A stretch of 64,000 nt of DNA from Peribacillus frigoritolerans (GTDB lineage: Bacteria; Bacillota; Bacilli; Bacillales; DSM-1321): positions 1 to 64,000 of the forward strand of contig NZ_JAUUTW010000026.1 of assembly GCF_030676415.1 (NCBI RefSeq). The letters run 5' to 3'. Numbering within the stretch: position 1 is the stretch's first letter; each line of letters opens with the position of its first letter. The translations under genes were made by a program, and so were the position numbers. Under the pieces are notes generated by a model that saw nothing but the letters and a program-made list of their open reading frames with translations, made no database searches and was not told the origin of the DNA. Shown piece by piece: positions 25,572 to 33,189 of this stretch.

Positions 25572-25658
25572 AAGCTTTCCCCAACTTTCCTAGAATATAA
25601 CTTTGAACTATTACCTTACTGCTATTACTTTACCATAAAAAACCAAATTTTATATCTT

Positions 25659-25743
25659 AAACTAATCTGCCCCGGTAGTCACATAAAAAGAAAAATCTTC
25701 CTTAAAGACAGCTCTGATCTTCAGCTAAAGCACCCGTTAGTTT
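25659..25743 (-). repeat. attC-like site 30
   Basis: AACTAAT-CTGCCCC-GGTAGTCAC ... CTTCAGCTAAAGCACCC-GTTAGTTT. Near-identical to site 8, which also lies upstream of an lspA copy. Confidence 0.85.
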
Positions 25744-25782
25744 AAGTACATTTATTCACAATCACAAAGTCTAAATAAGTGT

Positions 25783-26030
25783 TTATAATTTTAGAAACCT
25801 CATTGATTTGCAGGTAGGACATTGGGCTGTTGAAATATCGGTTTCATAATTCACCCAATCATAATTACAATTAGAACAGTGTAGAACTATATGCTTTTTT
25901 TGTATTCTTTTGATTCTTTTATATATAACTCATAATCTTGAGGGAACATATCTGCTAATGTACGAAATACAAAATTACTATCGCACTTACGTCCGTTCCA
26001 ATATTCTTTACCACCTTTATATTCAATCAT
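25783..26030 (-). pseudogene. zinc-ribbon protein with frameshift at an A7 run
   Basis: ATG at 26,030 opens MIEYKGGKEYWNGRKCDSNF and runs to a stop at residue 49. One base earlier in frame, from the A7 tract at 25,895-25,901, the sequence continues as HIVLHCSNCNYDWVNYETD and AQCPTCKSMRFLKL, a four-Cys zinc ribbon (CxxC...CxxC), to TAA at 25,783. Adding one A restores a single protein of about 82 aa. This is a decayed gene, a sequencing error or slippage at the A-run. Not otherwise recognised. Confidence 0.6.
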
Positions 26031-26045
26031 ATTTTACACTTCCTC

Positions 26046-26120
26046 CTACTATTAGTTCCATAAAGAAAAGGCTGCCATAAAGACAGGTCCGATCTTAAGC
26101 TAACGCACCTGATTGTTGAA
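26046..26120 (-). repeat. attC-like site 31 (left outer box weak)
   Basis: CCTACTATTAGTTCC ... CTTAAGCTAACGCACC-TGATTGTT, type A-like centre. The CTGCCCC spacer is lost. Confidence 0.75.
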
Positions 26121-26129
26121 TAGTAAGAT

Positions 26130-26600
26130 CTATTCAAATAATGGAACTTTTGGGTCTATCCCATAACAATGAACAAGCATAGAGTGTAATTGCCCTCTGT
26201 GATGATAAACGTGAGCTACAATCTCTAACAACCATTCATAACGTGAGTATGTAACACCCCAATAAGAAGTAATTTCCTCTTGAAGTTCGACTTCTGTAAA
26301 ATTCATAAATTTATCTTCTAAAAATTGATGATTTTTTATCAATGCTTCTTTCATCTCATATAGGCTTTTATATGAAATACTTGAATAAAACTTATTCATC
26401 TTGTCTTGGGATTCCCCGTCCGATATAAGCGAATCAGCTTCACAAATTATAGCAATGTGTTCTAATAGCTCTCCTATTGAATGCTTATTGGGTGTAGGTC
26501 TTTTTTGTAAGTCATTTTCTTCTAACTTTTCTATCATCTCAGCAATTGTCGTTATAGCCACTTTAATTTGATTTAATGCACTCTTACAATACGTATTCAT
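26130..26600 (-). CDS. DinB-family protein
   Basis: A 156-aa four-helix bundle of the DinB/YfiT type. The metal-binding histidines are visible in NKHSIGELLEHIAII and in HVYHHRGQLHSML near the C-terminus. Characterised relatives are metal-dependent thiol transferases or have unknown roles; many are induced by DNA damage. ATG at 26,600 follows AAGGAGGATGAG. DinB genes are common cassette cargo. Substrate unknown. Confidence 0.88.
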   Translation of the reverse strand: MNTYCKSALNQIKVAITTIAEMIEKLEENDLQKRPTPNKHSIGELLEHIAIICEADSLISDGESQDKMNKFYSSISYKSLYEMKEALIKNHQFLEDKFMNFTEVELQEEITSYWGVTYSRYEWLLEIVAHVYHHRGQLHSMLVHCYGIDPKVPLFE

Positions 26601-26669
26601 CTCATCCTCCTTTACTTCAAATAAATAATAATATAGGTTCGCATTTAATTTTAGCTTTATCCTCTATTC

Positions 26670-26741
26670 AACTAACCTGCCCCGTTAGTGCCATAAGGGT
26701 TGCCTCTGCAACCTCCCTTATTGAAAAGCACTTGTTAATGA
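26670..26741 (-). repeat. attC-like site 32
   Basis: AACTAAC-CTGCCCC-GTTAGTGCC ... ATTGAAAAGCA-CTTGTTAATG, type B centre (GGTTGC CTCT GCAACC). Confidence 0.85.
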
Positions 26742-26749
26742 CAGAAGTT

Positions 26750-27271
26750 TTATTTATTTTTTTGTTCTTCTTTTGCTTTTTCAAGGACATTTTGTATAAA
26801 CGGTTCTTTTGCTTGAGTATATCTGGTTCTGTCTAAGTAGTGCTCTAAAGCCAAATCCTTTTTTAATTGATGGTATTGTTTAAGTACATCAGAATGAGTT
26901 CTTAAATAATTTCTAAACAAAATATTATTATTCCAATGTCTACTTTCAAACTTGTAAATATGTAAATGGTGTGTACCTGCTCTCCATTGTCCTTTTCTAA
27001 AAAAACGCCTTTCTGGAAATTCCTTATGAGCTACAAATTCATACCCTATTTGTTTTAAGGGTTCAATAAATTTGTCCACTTCGTCTAAATTAGTAACGCC
27101 AACCATTATATCCAAAATGGGTTTTGCTCCTAATCCAATAACCGATGTACTCCCAATATGCTCAATGCATATATTGTTCTCTTTTAAGACCCCCATTATC
27201 TTCTTTTTTTCCTGCTCGTATTCCTTCGACCAATTTGGATTATAATTTTCGATTACAACTGGTTTTTCCAT
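26750..27271 (-). CDS. GrpB-family protein (UPF0157)
   Basis: 173 aa from the ATG at 27,271 (GGGTGGG upstream). The family belongs to the nucleotidyltransferase fold: HIGSTSVIGLGAKPILDIMV holds the GS motif and the Asp pair region, then FVAHKEFPERRFFRKG and THHLHIYKFESRHW with conserved His. It probably moves a nucleotidyl group to an unknown acceptor, and has been linked to CoA-like or drug modification in only a few cases. Lone module. Confidence 0.88.
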   Translation of the reverse strand: MEKPVVIENYNPNWSKEYEQEKKKIMGVLKENNICIEHIGSTSVIGLGAKPILDIMVGVTNLDEVDKFIEPLKQIGYEFVAHKEFPERRFFRKGQWRAGTHHLHIYKFESRHWNNNILFRNYLRTHSDVLKQYHQLKKDLALEHYLDRTRYTQAKEPFIQNVLEKAKEEQKNK

Positions 27272-27318
27272 ATTTCCCACCCATATCATTTAATAGAAAT
27301 TATTATATCTTGTTTTTC

Positions 27319-27398
27319 CACTATCCTGCCCCGTTAGTGCCATAAGAAAAAGGCTGCCGCAGCAACCTTCCTTATTGAAGTAAAGCACCCGTTTGTTG
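27319..27398 (-). repeat. attC-like site 33
   Basis: CACTATC-CTGCCCC-GTTAGTGCC ... ATTGAAGTAAAGCACCC-GTTTGTT, type B centre. Confidence 0.88.
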
Positions 27399-27450
27399 AA
27401 CAAAGAACTTTTATTTTTTCTGTTAATTGACTTGAAAAAATAACCAATTT

Positions 27451-27621
27451 TTATTCATTACAAGCATTGGTTGTTTCGTCACCAAATACTTTGGCAATTG
27501 TGTTCGAAATTCCCTGTGCCCCTAAACACATTTTATATTCTGATTCATCTGATATTCCAAAATTAAGGACTATACTTACTATAATTACGAATGATGCTAC
27601 TGCAAATAATATATTCTTCAC
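27451..27621 (-). CDS. small membrane-anchored or secreted peptide, 56 aa
   Basis: GTG at 27,621 follows AAAGGAG with 8-nt spacing. The N-terminus is a membrane segment (KNILFAVASFVIIVSIVL), followed by a short outer part with two Cys (EYKMCLGAQGI ... TNACNE). It could be a signal-anchored peptide with a disulfide. Bacteriocin-like or signalling roles are guesses. Unrecognised. Confidence 0.6.
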   Translation of the reverse strand: MKNILFAVASFVIIVSIVLNFGISDESEYKMCLGAQGISNTIAKVFGDETTNACNE

Positions 27622-27642
27622 ATTGATATCTCCTTTAGACAA

Positions 27643-28300
27643 GAAATTATTTCCATCAAAAGCGTATCAAAGATTTACTAAGCCGTAAATACAGTTATAG
27701 ACTTATAAAATATAAGACTTTAGTCGTAACTCCCATGCTATTATTAGATATGTTCCATCTTCTAACTTCCACACTATACTACAGTTATCCTTTTTTTTAG
27801 TAACCTGCTCCGGTGTTATTCAACAATATGGCCCTTTTCTGGAATATCATTATGTTATTTTTACCATAAAAGTCCTTTAGACAAATTACTGTGTAATGAC
27901 AATAAAGTTGTTTAATTTTTGGTGCAATTGCTGAATAACACCTCATAGATGTAACAATAAAGTCGTTTAAATTGATGGGTTGTTCCACAATCGGGCTTTA
28001 ATGGAATAATGGTCACAAAAATAATCAAACTTTTTTATAAAAGAATGCTTCAATTGAATATATTAAAAGCGTATTTTGATCAATCTTTTTTCAAAACACG
28101 CTCTTTCTTTTAATCATTTATTAAGGTTATTAGCATCAATTTGATCGAACATTATTCTAAAGCAACATCAAAGTCAAATTGGACTCTTTTATCCATAATT
28201 ATCTCTCCTTTAAAACCATTCTTAAAGCCTTTGCATTATTGTAATCATGGTCTAACTATTTTTATGGGTAATTCATCTCCGTGGTTCTGTGTAATCAACT
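27643..28300. other. gene-poor segment with attC-like fragment and inverted repeat
   Basis: GTAACCTGCTCCGGTGTT at 27,799-27,816 is the left end of an attC-like site. An inverted repeat GGTGTTATTCA / TGAATAACACC (about 27,813 and 27,943) follows. GTTCCACAATCGGGC at about 27,983 resembles intergenic repeats seen in other Bacillus genomes, from memory. No convincing gene. Confidence 0.45.
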
Positions 28301-29266
28301 TCAGTTGGACTCATCTCGAAGGGCTCGACGGCGTTCGTGCAGCACCAGCAGGATAATCATCCCCATTATTACACCTAAGACGATGCCGGCCTGTGTGGTC
28401 AACAACCATGCCAATGGGTACTCTGGGGAGGGTGGCGCATCGAGTCGAACTGAAGATAAGGCGGAATAGAGGTTGTTGGAGAACAACGCTCCCGATGAAA
28501 TCCATGCCGCTGCCATAGGGGGTAGAAACCACCTCGACCCACGGCGGGATGCTACCACCAGTATGCCCCACGCACCTGCAAAGGACCACACGCCTATACT
28601 CAATGACAGCAGGTGCCACCACACATCGCGTTCACCCATGGTTGCCGGGTCGATGCCGAAAGAGCCACCAACCGCCCAAAACACCTTGATGACACCGAGC
28701 AGAATGCAGCCGGCAGCGACGATCCTAGCCAAGATGATCTGCAGTTGTCGAGTATTGCCCGGCAACTCCTTGTAGTCGGTTGTGCCACTCAGCGCCTCTG
28801 GCCAACGTGCCTTTGCATACCCCGCCAATGCAATCGGCAGGAAGATGCCGATCCCGAAAAGTGAGATCATGACGAAGATCTGCTCGTATACCCAGAAGTC
28901 GGCGGCACCTGCCTCTTGATCCCGGATCATAGCTGCAGGGCCCAGAACCGGTGCAATCAACAGCATGGGAACGAGCAAACCGGTACCAACCCAAATGGGT
29001 AGAGCAACCAACCACGCAGGTAGCCGCTCCCCCCACGGCCTGCAGAACGCCATTGCAAGAAGGATACCAATCGCAGCGAGAACGGCGGTTACTGCGTTTA
29101 TAATGCGCCAGCTGGCGTCACCCATTTGCTCGGTTGGAAGGAAGAGACCGAAAGTCCATACGATTTTGATCAGCAGGTAAGGTGTTACTGCTATTGCGGC
29201 ACCATAACCGCAGATTCTACGCAACCTCATCAATCTTGAGGCCTGCCTCTCTGCACTAATAGTCAC
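28301..29266 (-). CDS. GC-rich polytopic membrane protein, 321 aa
   Basis: Nine or so hydrophobic segments, such as AVTPYLLIKIVWTFGLFL and PIWVGTGLLVPMLLIAPVLG, with no recognised catalytic motif. GC and codon use are far from the neighbours: many GCC, GGC and CTG codons, with an estimated GC near 58% against about 33% around it. That suggests recent arrival from a high-GC donor, perhaps an actinobacterium. GTG at 29,266 follows GAGGAGATGAGAAG. Long antisense frames over it are by-products of its GC content. Function unknown. Confidence 0.7.
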   Translation of the reverse strand: MTISAERQASRLMRLRRICGYGAAIAVTPYLLIKIVWTFGLFLPTEQMGDASWRIINAVTAVLAAIGILLAMAFCRPWGERLPAWLVALPIWVGTGLLVPMLLIAPVLGPAAMIRDQEAGAADFWVYEQIFVMISLFGIGIFLPIALAGYAKARWPEALSGTTDYKELPGNTRQLQIILARIVAAGCILLGVIKVFWAVGGSFGIDPATMGERDVWWHLLSLSIGVWSFAGAWGILVVASRRGSRWFLPPMAAAWISSGALFSNNLYSALSSVRLDAPPSPEYPLAWLLTTQAGIVLGVIMGMIILLVLHERRRALRDESN

Positions 29267-29542
29267 CTTCTCATCTCCTCTACAAGTTCTAACTCACTTT
29301 GTTTCATAATTATTTATTCACTCCTATCCTAATGCCTTTAACGCTTTTAAACCTTTCTTGTACAACTTTCAAGTACTTATATTTCCAAGACTCATATTAG
29401 TGCCTTCCTTACATAACATAGTTACTCTAGATTATCGAATAAAATATCATAACTCTAAATTAACTTCGATTTCCCTTTGAGTAATCCCTTCCTTAATTCC
29501 ATTAAATGGCCCAATTGTTGAACAACTCCATATGCACTCTTG
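29267..29542. other. AT-rich spacer without gene
   Basis: Sequence returns to low GC directly after the GC-rich gene. TGGCCCAATTGTTGAACAA at about 29,507 echoes the fragment near 27,983. No gene is seen. Confidence 0.4.
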
Positions 29543-29618
29543 AACTATCCTGCCCCGTTAGTTCCATAAGAAAAAGCTGCCTAAAAACAGACCCGCTCTT
29601 CAGCTAACGTACCCGTTA
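29543..29618 (-). repeat. attC-like site 35
   Basis: AACTATC-CTGCCCC-GTTAGTTCC ... CTTCAGCTAACGTACCC-GTTAG. Type A-like centre. About 230 nt of gene-free sequence separate it from the next gene. Confidence 0.85.
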
Positions 29619-29847
29619 GCACAAGAACGAATAAGAGAAGTAATAGGATTATATAACAATTTAGTAAACTAGCATTATTTTAAAATGATGGCTTTTTTGA
29701 TGTTATTAATACAAAATATTTGTCTTAAGAGCACTGCTGGATTACAAAAAAGTGCTTATGGTACTCCAAAGTGCGTACTTCTCAAGTGTGGTTTCTTGAT
29801 GCAAAATAACAGTGAACAAAGCACATTACAGAAGGAGCTGAAACACT

Positions 29848-30918
29848 ATGAATAATGAATCTCAAACAACACGCAAAGTCGCCTTGGTTGTAGGCGCAAA
29901 TGGTGTTATCGGACGCAACCTTATTGATCACCTCATTACTCTCCCTGACTGGGACGTGATCGGCGTATCGCGTCGAGGCGGAGAGTCTGTCGGCCGTGTC
30001 CGGTATGTGGCTGCAGATCTACTCAATATAGACGACACCCGCGAGAAGCTAAACAGTTTAACTGAGGTAACACACATCTTCTATGCCGCCTATCAGGACC
30101 GTCCAACTTGGGCCGAACTTGTTCCGCCCAACCTCGCCATGCTAGTGAATACCGTAGAGGCGATAGAACCAATCGCGTCGGGTTTAAAACATGTCAGTTT
30201 GATGCAGGGATACAAGGTATACGGCGCACATCTCGGCCCGTTCAAGACCCCTGCTCGTGAGACAGACGCTAACCATATGCCACCCGAGTTCAATATTGAT
30301 CAGCAAGATTTCTTAGAACAAAGGCAAAAAGGAAAGGCTTGGACTTGGTCGGCGCTCCGTCCTTCTGTAGTCTGCGGTTTCTCGCTTGGAAATCCGATGA
30401 ACCTCGCCATGGTTATTGCGATCTACGCCTCAATTTCGAAGGAGCTTGGACTTCCGCTACGGTTTCCGGGCAAACCGGGTGCTTATGACAGCCTCTTGGA
30501 GATGACAGATGCGGGGCTTCTCGCGAAGGCAACAGTATGGGCGGCGACAGAAGAGCGTTGTGCTAATCAGGCATTCAACATCACGAACGGCGATCTGTTC
30601 CGTTGGAATGAATTATGGCCGAAGATCGCTCACTACTTCGGCTTGGAGACGGCGCCTCCGCTGCAGATGTCACTGGACGTTGTCATGGCGGACAAGGAGC
30701 AACTTTGGAACAAAATGGTCAATAAGCATGGGCTTGCTCAGCATTCCTATAAAGACGTATCCTCCTGGCGATTCGGTGATTTCGTGTTCTCTTGGGATTA
30801 CGATTTCTTCGCCGACGGAACTAAGGCCCGTCGCTTAGGTTTTCACGAATTCGTCGATACCGAAGCGATGTTTATGAACATCTTCGACGACTTCCGTAAA
30901 CGTAAAGTTATCCCATAA
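29848..30918 (+). CDS. PRISE-like NAD(P)-dependent SDR reductase
   Basis: A 356-aa atypical short-chain dehydrogenase of the progesterone 5-beta-reductase/iridoid synthase-like group. The Rossmann motif is VVGANGVIGRNL (residues 14-25), followed by SRRG for NADP selection. The active site uses a Lys and Tyr pair; MQGYKVYG carries a Tyr in the expected region, and ALRPSVVCGFSLGNPMN is the typical middle block. It reduces an activated C=C bond in an unknown substrate. ATG at 29,848 follows AAGGAG. Base composition (about 52% GC) is above the array background. It is convergent with an HxlR regulator, a partner often seen for reductases responding to electrophiles. Confidence 0.85.
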   Translation: MNNESQTTRKVALVVGANGVIGRNLIDHLITLPDWDVIGVSRRGGESVGRVRYVAADLLNIDDTREKLNSLTEVTHIFYAAYQDRPTWAELVPPNLAMLVNTVEAIEPIASGLKHVSLMQGYKVYGAHLGPFKTPARETDANHMPPEFNIDQQDFLEQRQKGKAWTWSALRPSVVCGFSLGNPMNLAMVIAIYASISKELGLPLRFPGKPGAYDSLLEMTDAGLLAKATVWAATEERCANQAFNITNGDLFRWNELWPKIAHYFGLETAPPLQMSLDVVMADKEQLWNKMVNKHGLAQHSYKDVSSWRFGDFVFSWDYDFFADGTKARRLGFHEFVDTEAMFMNIFDDFRKRKVIP

Positions 30919-30957
30919 ACGAAAAGCCGGCCTTGTATATTATATTAGGTCGGCTTC

Positions 30958-31338
30958 TTATATGTTATGTACGTCTTCAAGCTGTGGATTGGCTAGAACG
31001 GTAGCCCTTCCCCCGTACTTTCTCTCTATATGCGAATCCCCCCACCTACACATCAGATGCAGGATCTCCTTTAGACTCCAGCCGTAGTCGGTTAACTCAT
31101 ATTCGACTTTTGGTGGAACCTGATTGTAAGAAATGCGCAAGATGACGCCTTCCTCTTCAAGCTCCCGAAGTTGCTGTGTTAACATTTTTTGAGTAATTGC
31201 GGGTATCAAGCTTTTCAATTCATTGTTACGTTTCTTTCCAAATGTTAGATGAAAGAGAATTACGGGTTTCCACTTTCCTCCAATCACCTCCAAAGTTGCC
31301 TCTACCGCAGTGTTGTAAATCTTATTAGGATCCTTCAT
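30958..31338 (-). CDS. HxlR-family transcriptional regulator
   Basis: A 126-aa winged helix-turn-helix of the HxlR/MarR-like type. The signature is VIGGKWKPVILFHLTFG, then RFNELKSLIP-type residues (RNNELKSLIPAITQKML) and the wing region PPKVEYELTDYGWSL. No Cys of the HypR/YodB redox type is visible except one in HLMCRWG. It probably controls the adjacent convergent reductase or its inducer. ATG at 31,338 with AGGTAAGG upstream. Confidence 0.88.
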   Translation of the reverse strand: MKDPNKIYNTAVEATLEVIGGKWKPVILFHLTFGKKRNNELKSLIPAITQKMLTQQLRELEEEGVILRISYNQVPPKVEYELTDYGWSLKEILHLMCRWGDSHIERKYGGRATVLANPQLEDVHNI

Positions 31339-31451
31339 TACACACCTTACCTCCCTTTTAGAATATTTCGACTCAGGTCACTGGTAAACATCATATGAAT
31401 TGGAGCCATTAAATATCCGTTTTTGTACATTATAACTGCAAGCAAAATATT

Positions 31452-31471
31452 GCGCTATCCTGCCCCGTTAG
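31452..31471 (-). repeat. attC-like site 36, left half (cut by IS110)
   Basis: GCGCTATC-CTGCCCC-GTTAG, ending at the left edge of the IS110 element. The other half is at 33,074. Confidence 0.8.
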
Positions 31472-31719
31472 CCATCCATGAAGCGCAAAAATCAGCGCTT
31501 CACCACAGAGAATGAAAATGGTTCAGAACCGTCAATACTGATTCTACGGCTGGGAGAGGAAGGTCGATGAACTATGGTGCGTTAGAGCCCATCCGTTAGT
31601 CTGACTCCAACGACCAAGGTGCACCACTGACTGTCGCTCCCTTTCGGGAAGCACACATGGTAGATTAATCCTATTCTGGTTTTTGCACCAGCTCCAATTA
31701 TATTGAGAGCCGTAGAAGG
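31472..31719 (+). ncRNA. candidate IS110 bridge RNA region
   Basis: The long left non-coding end precedes the transposase, as in IS110-group elements with a bridge RNA. It begins with a hairpin (GAAGCGC AAAAATCA GCGCTTC) and contains ATGGTGCGTTAGAGCC and CATCCGTTAGTCTG at 31,574-31,603. CGTTAG in both is the core of the target repeat, and GGTGCGTTAG matches ten bases of its other arm. This fits target-guide loops. The fold was not computed. Confidence 0.6.
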
Positions 31720-32982
31720 ATGTTTTCAATGGAAGTAGTCATTGAAAGAGCGTGTGGTATGGATGTCCATAAGGACAATATTACTGCATGTATTATGACA
31801 CCAGAAGGAAAGGAGATTCAAACGTTTTCAACAAAAACTGTTTTTTTAATACAGTTAGTGGATTGGATTAAACAGAATAACTGTACTCATGTTGCCATGG
31901 AGAGTACCAGTGTATATTGGAAACCTATTGTTAATTTATTAGAAGCTGAAGAGATTGAGTTTTTAGTTGTGAATGCTCAACATATGAAAGTAGTGCCGGG
32001 GCGTAAAACAGATGTTAAAGATGCAGAATGGATAGCCAAACTTCTTCGTCATGGACTCCTAAAAGCTAGTTACATTCCAGATCGAAATCAACGGGAACTA
32101 CGTGAACTAGTTTGGTACCGTAGAAGTATCATTGAAGAACGTGCTAGACAACATAATCGCATCCAAAAAGTGTTAGAGGGCGCAAATATTAAGCTAGGTT
32201 CTGTCGTTTCAGACATAATGGGTGTTTCGGCTCGAGACATGCTTAACGCAATTGCCGAAGGTGAAGAAGATCCTGAAAAACTAGCAAACTTTGCTCGACG
32301 CACAATGAAAAAGAAGAAAGATGAACTAGAACTCGCCCTTAAAGGTTATATCAATTCGCATCAACGCCTCATGTTAAAAACCATTTTAAAGCATATTGAT
32401 TTCTTAACAGAGCAAATCGAGATGCTCGACCAAGAGGTCGAGGAAAGAGTAAGCTCCTATCAAGAAGATGTGGAACGATTAGACTCTATTCCTGGTATAG
32501 CTACCAGAATGGCTGAGCAAATTTTATCTGAAATTGGGTCTGATATTAATAAACAGTTTCTAAGTGCAGCTCATATGTGTTCTTGGGCAGGACTAGTTCC
32601 TGGGCATAACGAAAGTGCGGGAAAAAGAAAATCGGCTAAAACAAAAAAAGGAAACAAGTATTTAAGATCAGCATTAACAGAAGCAGCTCATTCCGTAAGA
32701 GGATCTAAAAACTATCTCGGAGCACTGTATAGGCGTACAGCATCACGAAAAGGTAAGAAACGAGCAGGAATAGTAGTCGCTCATGCCATGTTACGTATCT
32801 CCTATTATCTCTTAACTCGAAAAGAAATGTATGTAGACTTAGGCGAAGACTACTTTGATAAGCAGAGACAACAATCAATTTTTCGGCATTCACTAAGAAG
32901 ACTTGAAAGTTTAGGATCACAGTTACATTACAAGAACCTGAAGCATCTTAATCCAGTCCACTTACCTACAATAAATCAGTAA
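31720..32982 (+). CDS. IS110-family transposase (DEDD)
   Basis: About 417-420 aa. The N-terminal RuvC-like domain shows the acidic residues in GMDVHKDN, AMESTSVYW and KTDVKDAEW. The C-terminal domain shows LDSIPGIATRMAEQILSEIG and CSWAGLVPGHNESAGKRKS, with the serine used in the recombinase-like step. It cuts and joins DNA guided by its own structured RNA. The start is ATG 31,720 or 31,729; AGAAGG favours the latter. The frame is intact, so the element may be active. A related but different copy is broken at 14.8 kb. Confidence 0.92.
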   Translation: MFSMEVVIERACGMDVHKDNITACIMTPEGKEIQTFSTKTVFLIQLVDWIKQNNCTHVAMESTSVYWKPIVNLLEAEEIEFLVVNAQHMKVVPGRKTDVKDAEWIAKLLRHGLLKASYIPDRNQRELRELVWYRRSIIEERARQHNRIQKVLEGANIKLGSVVSDIMGVSARDMLNAIAEGEEDPEKLANFARRTMKKKKDELELALKGYINSHQRLMLKTILKHIDFLTEQIEMLDQEVEERVSSYQEDVERLDSIPGIATRMAEQILSEIGSDINKQFLSAAHMCSWAGLVPGHNESAGKRKSAKTKKGNKYLRSALTEAAHSVRGSKNYLGALYRRTASRKGKKRAGIVVAHAMLRISYYLLTRKEMYVDLGEDYFDKQRQQSIFRHSLRRLESLGSQLHYKNLKHLNPVHLPTINQ

Positions 32983-33073
32983 ATTAGGCGCTCTCCCCTT
33001 TTTTAAAAAACAATGAGCTGCGTCTTCTTAAGTATTGCCTTTTCCCCTAAATTCCAGAAGTCTATTTTCATGG

Positions 33074-33126
33074 TAGTTGAACAAGAAAAGCGTCACTTCC
33101 TTCTAGAAGTAACGCCACCCTTTAGT
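33074..33126 (-). repeat. attC-like site 36, right half
   Basis: TAGTTGAACAAG, hairpin GCGTCACTTC / GAAGTAACGC, CACCC-TTTAGTT. The last copy of the repeat in the window. Confidence 0.75.
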
Positions 33127-33189
33127 TTTTAGAAATTATAAATTTTTTATAATACCCCCATATTAATTAGGGTCTAGACTTTTCATTTT

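Larger units (their letters stand above)
31471..33076 (+). mobile_element. complete IS110-family insertion sequence
   Basis: About 1.6 kb, with no terminal inverted repeats visible, as usual for IS110. Left non-coding part about 250 nt, right about 95 nt. Joining the flanks, GCCCCGTTAG plus TTGAACAAGAAAAGC, rebuilds an ordinary attC-like site, so the element went into a repeat at GTTAG. The exact ends are uncertain by 1-4 nt. Confidence 0.85.

Noticed and set aside
27797-27988. 63-aa frame on the minus strand.
   Set aside because: No ribosome site, and it spans an inverted repeat and an attC-like fragment.
28311-29180. Several long frames on both strands over the GC-rich gene.
   Set aside because: They are by-products of high GC with few stop codons; only 28,301-29,266 has a ribosome site and a coherent membrane pattern.
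31472-31719. 61-aa minus-strand frame in the IS110 leader.
   Set aside because: The leader is better explained as a structured RNA; the frame has no ribosome site.
31720-32982. IS110 transposase as the recombinase of the cassette array.
   Set aside because: It is a DEDD transposase with bridge-RNA targeting and sits inside one site. It explains insertion into sites but not the movement of modules.
417-33126. The intergenic repeats as simple rho-independent terminators or as a dispersed REP/bcr element.
   Set aside because: They have conserved outer boxes beyond the hairpin, lack T-runs after the central stem, and several genes carry their own terminators besides. They follow module boundaries, not random spacers. 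A bcr-like origin is still an alternative until compared with other genomes.
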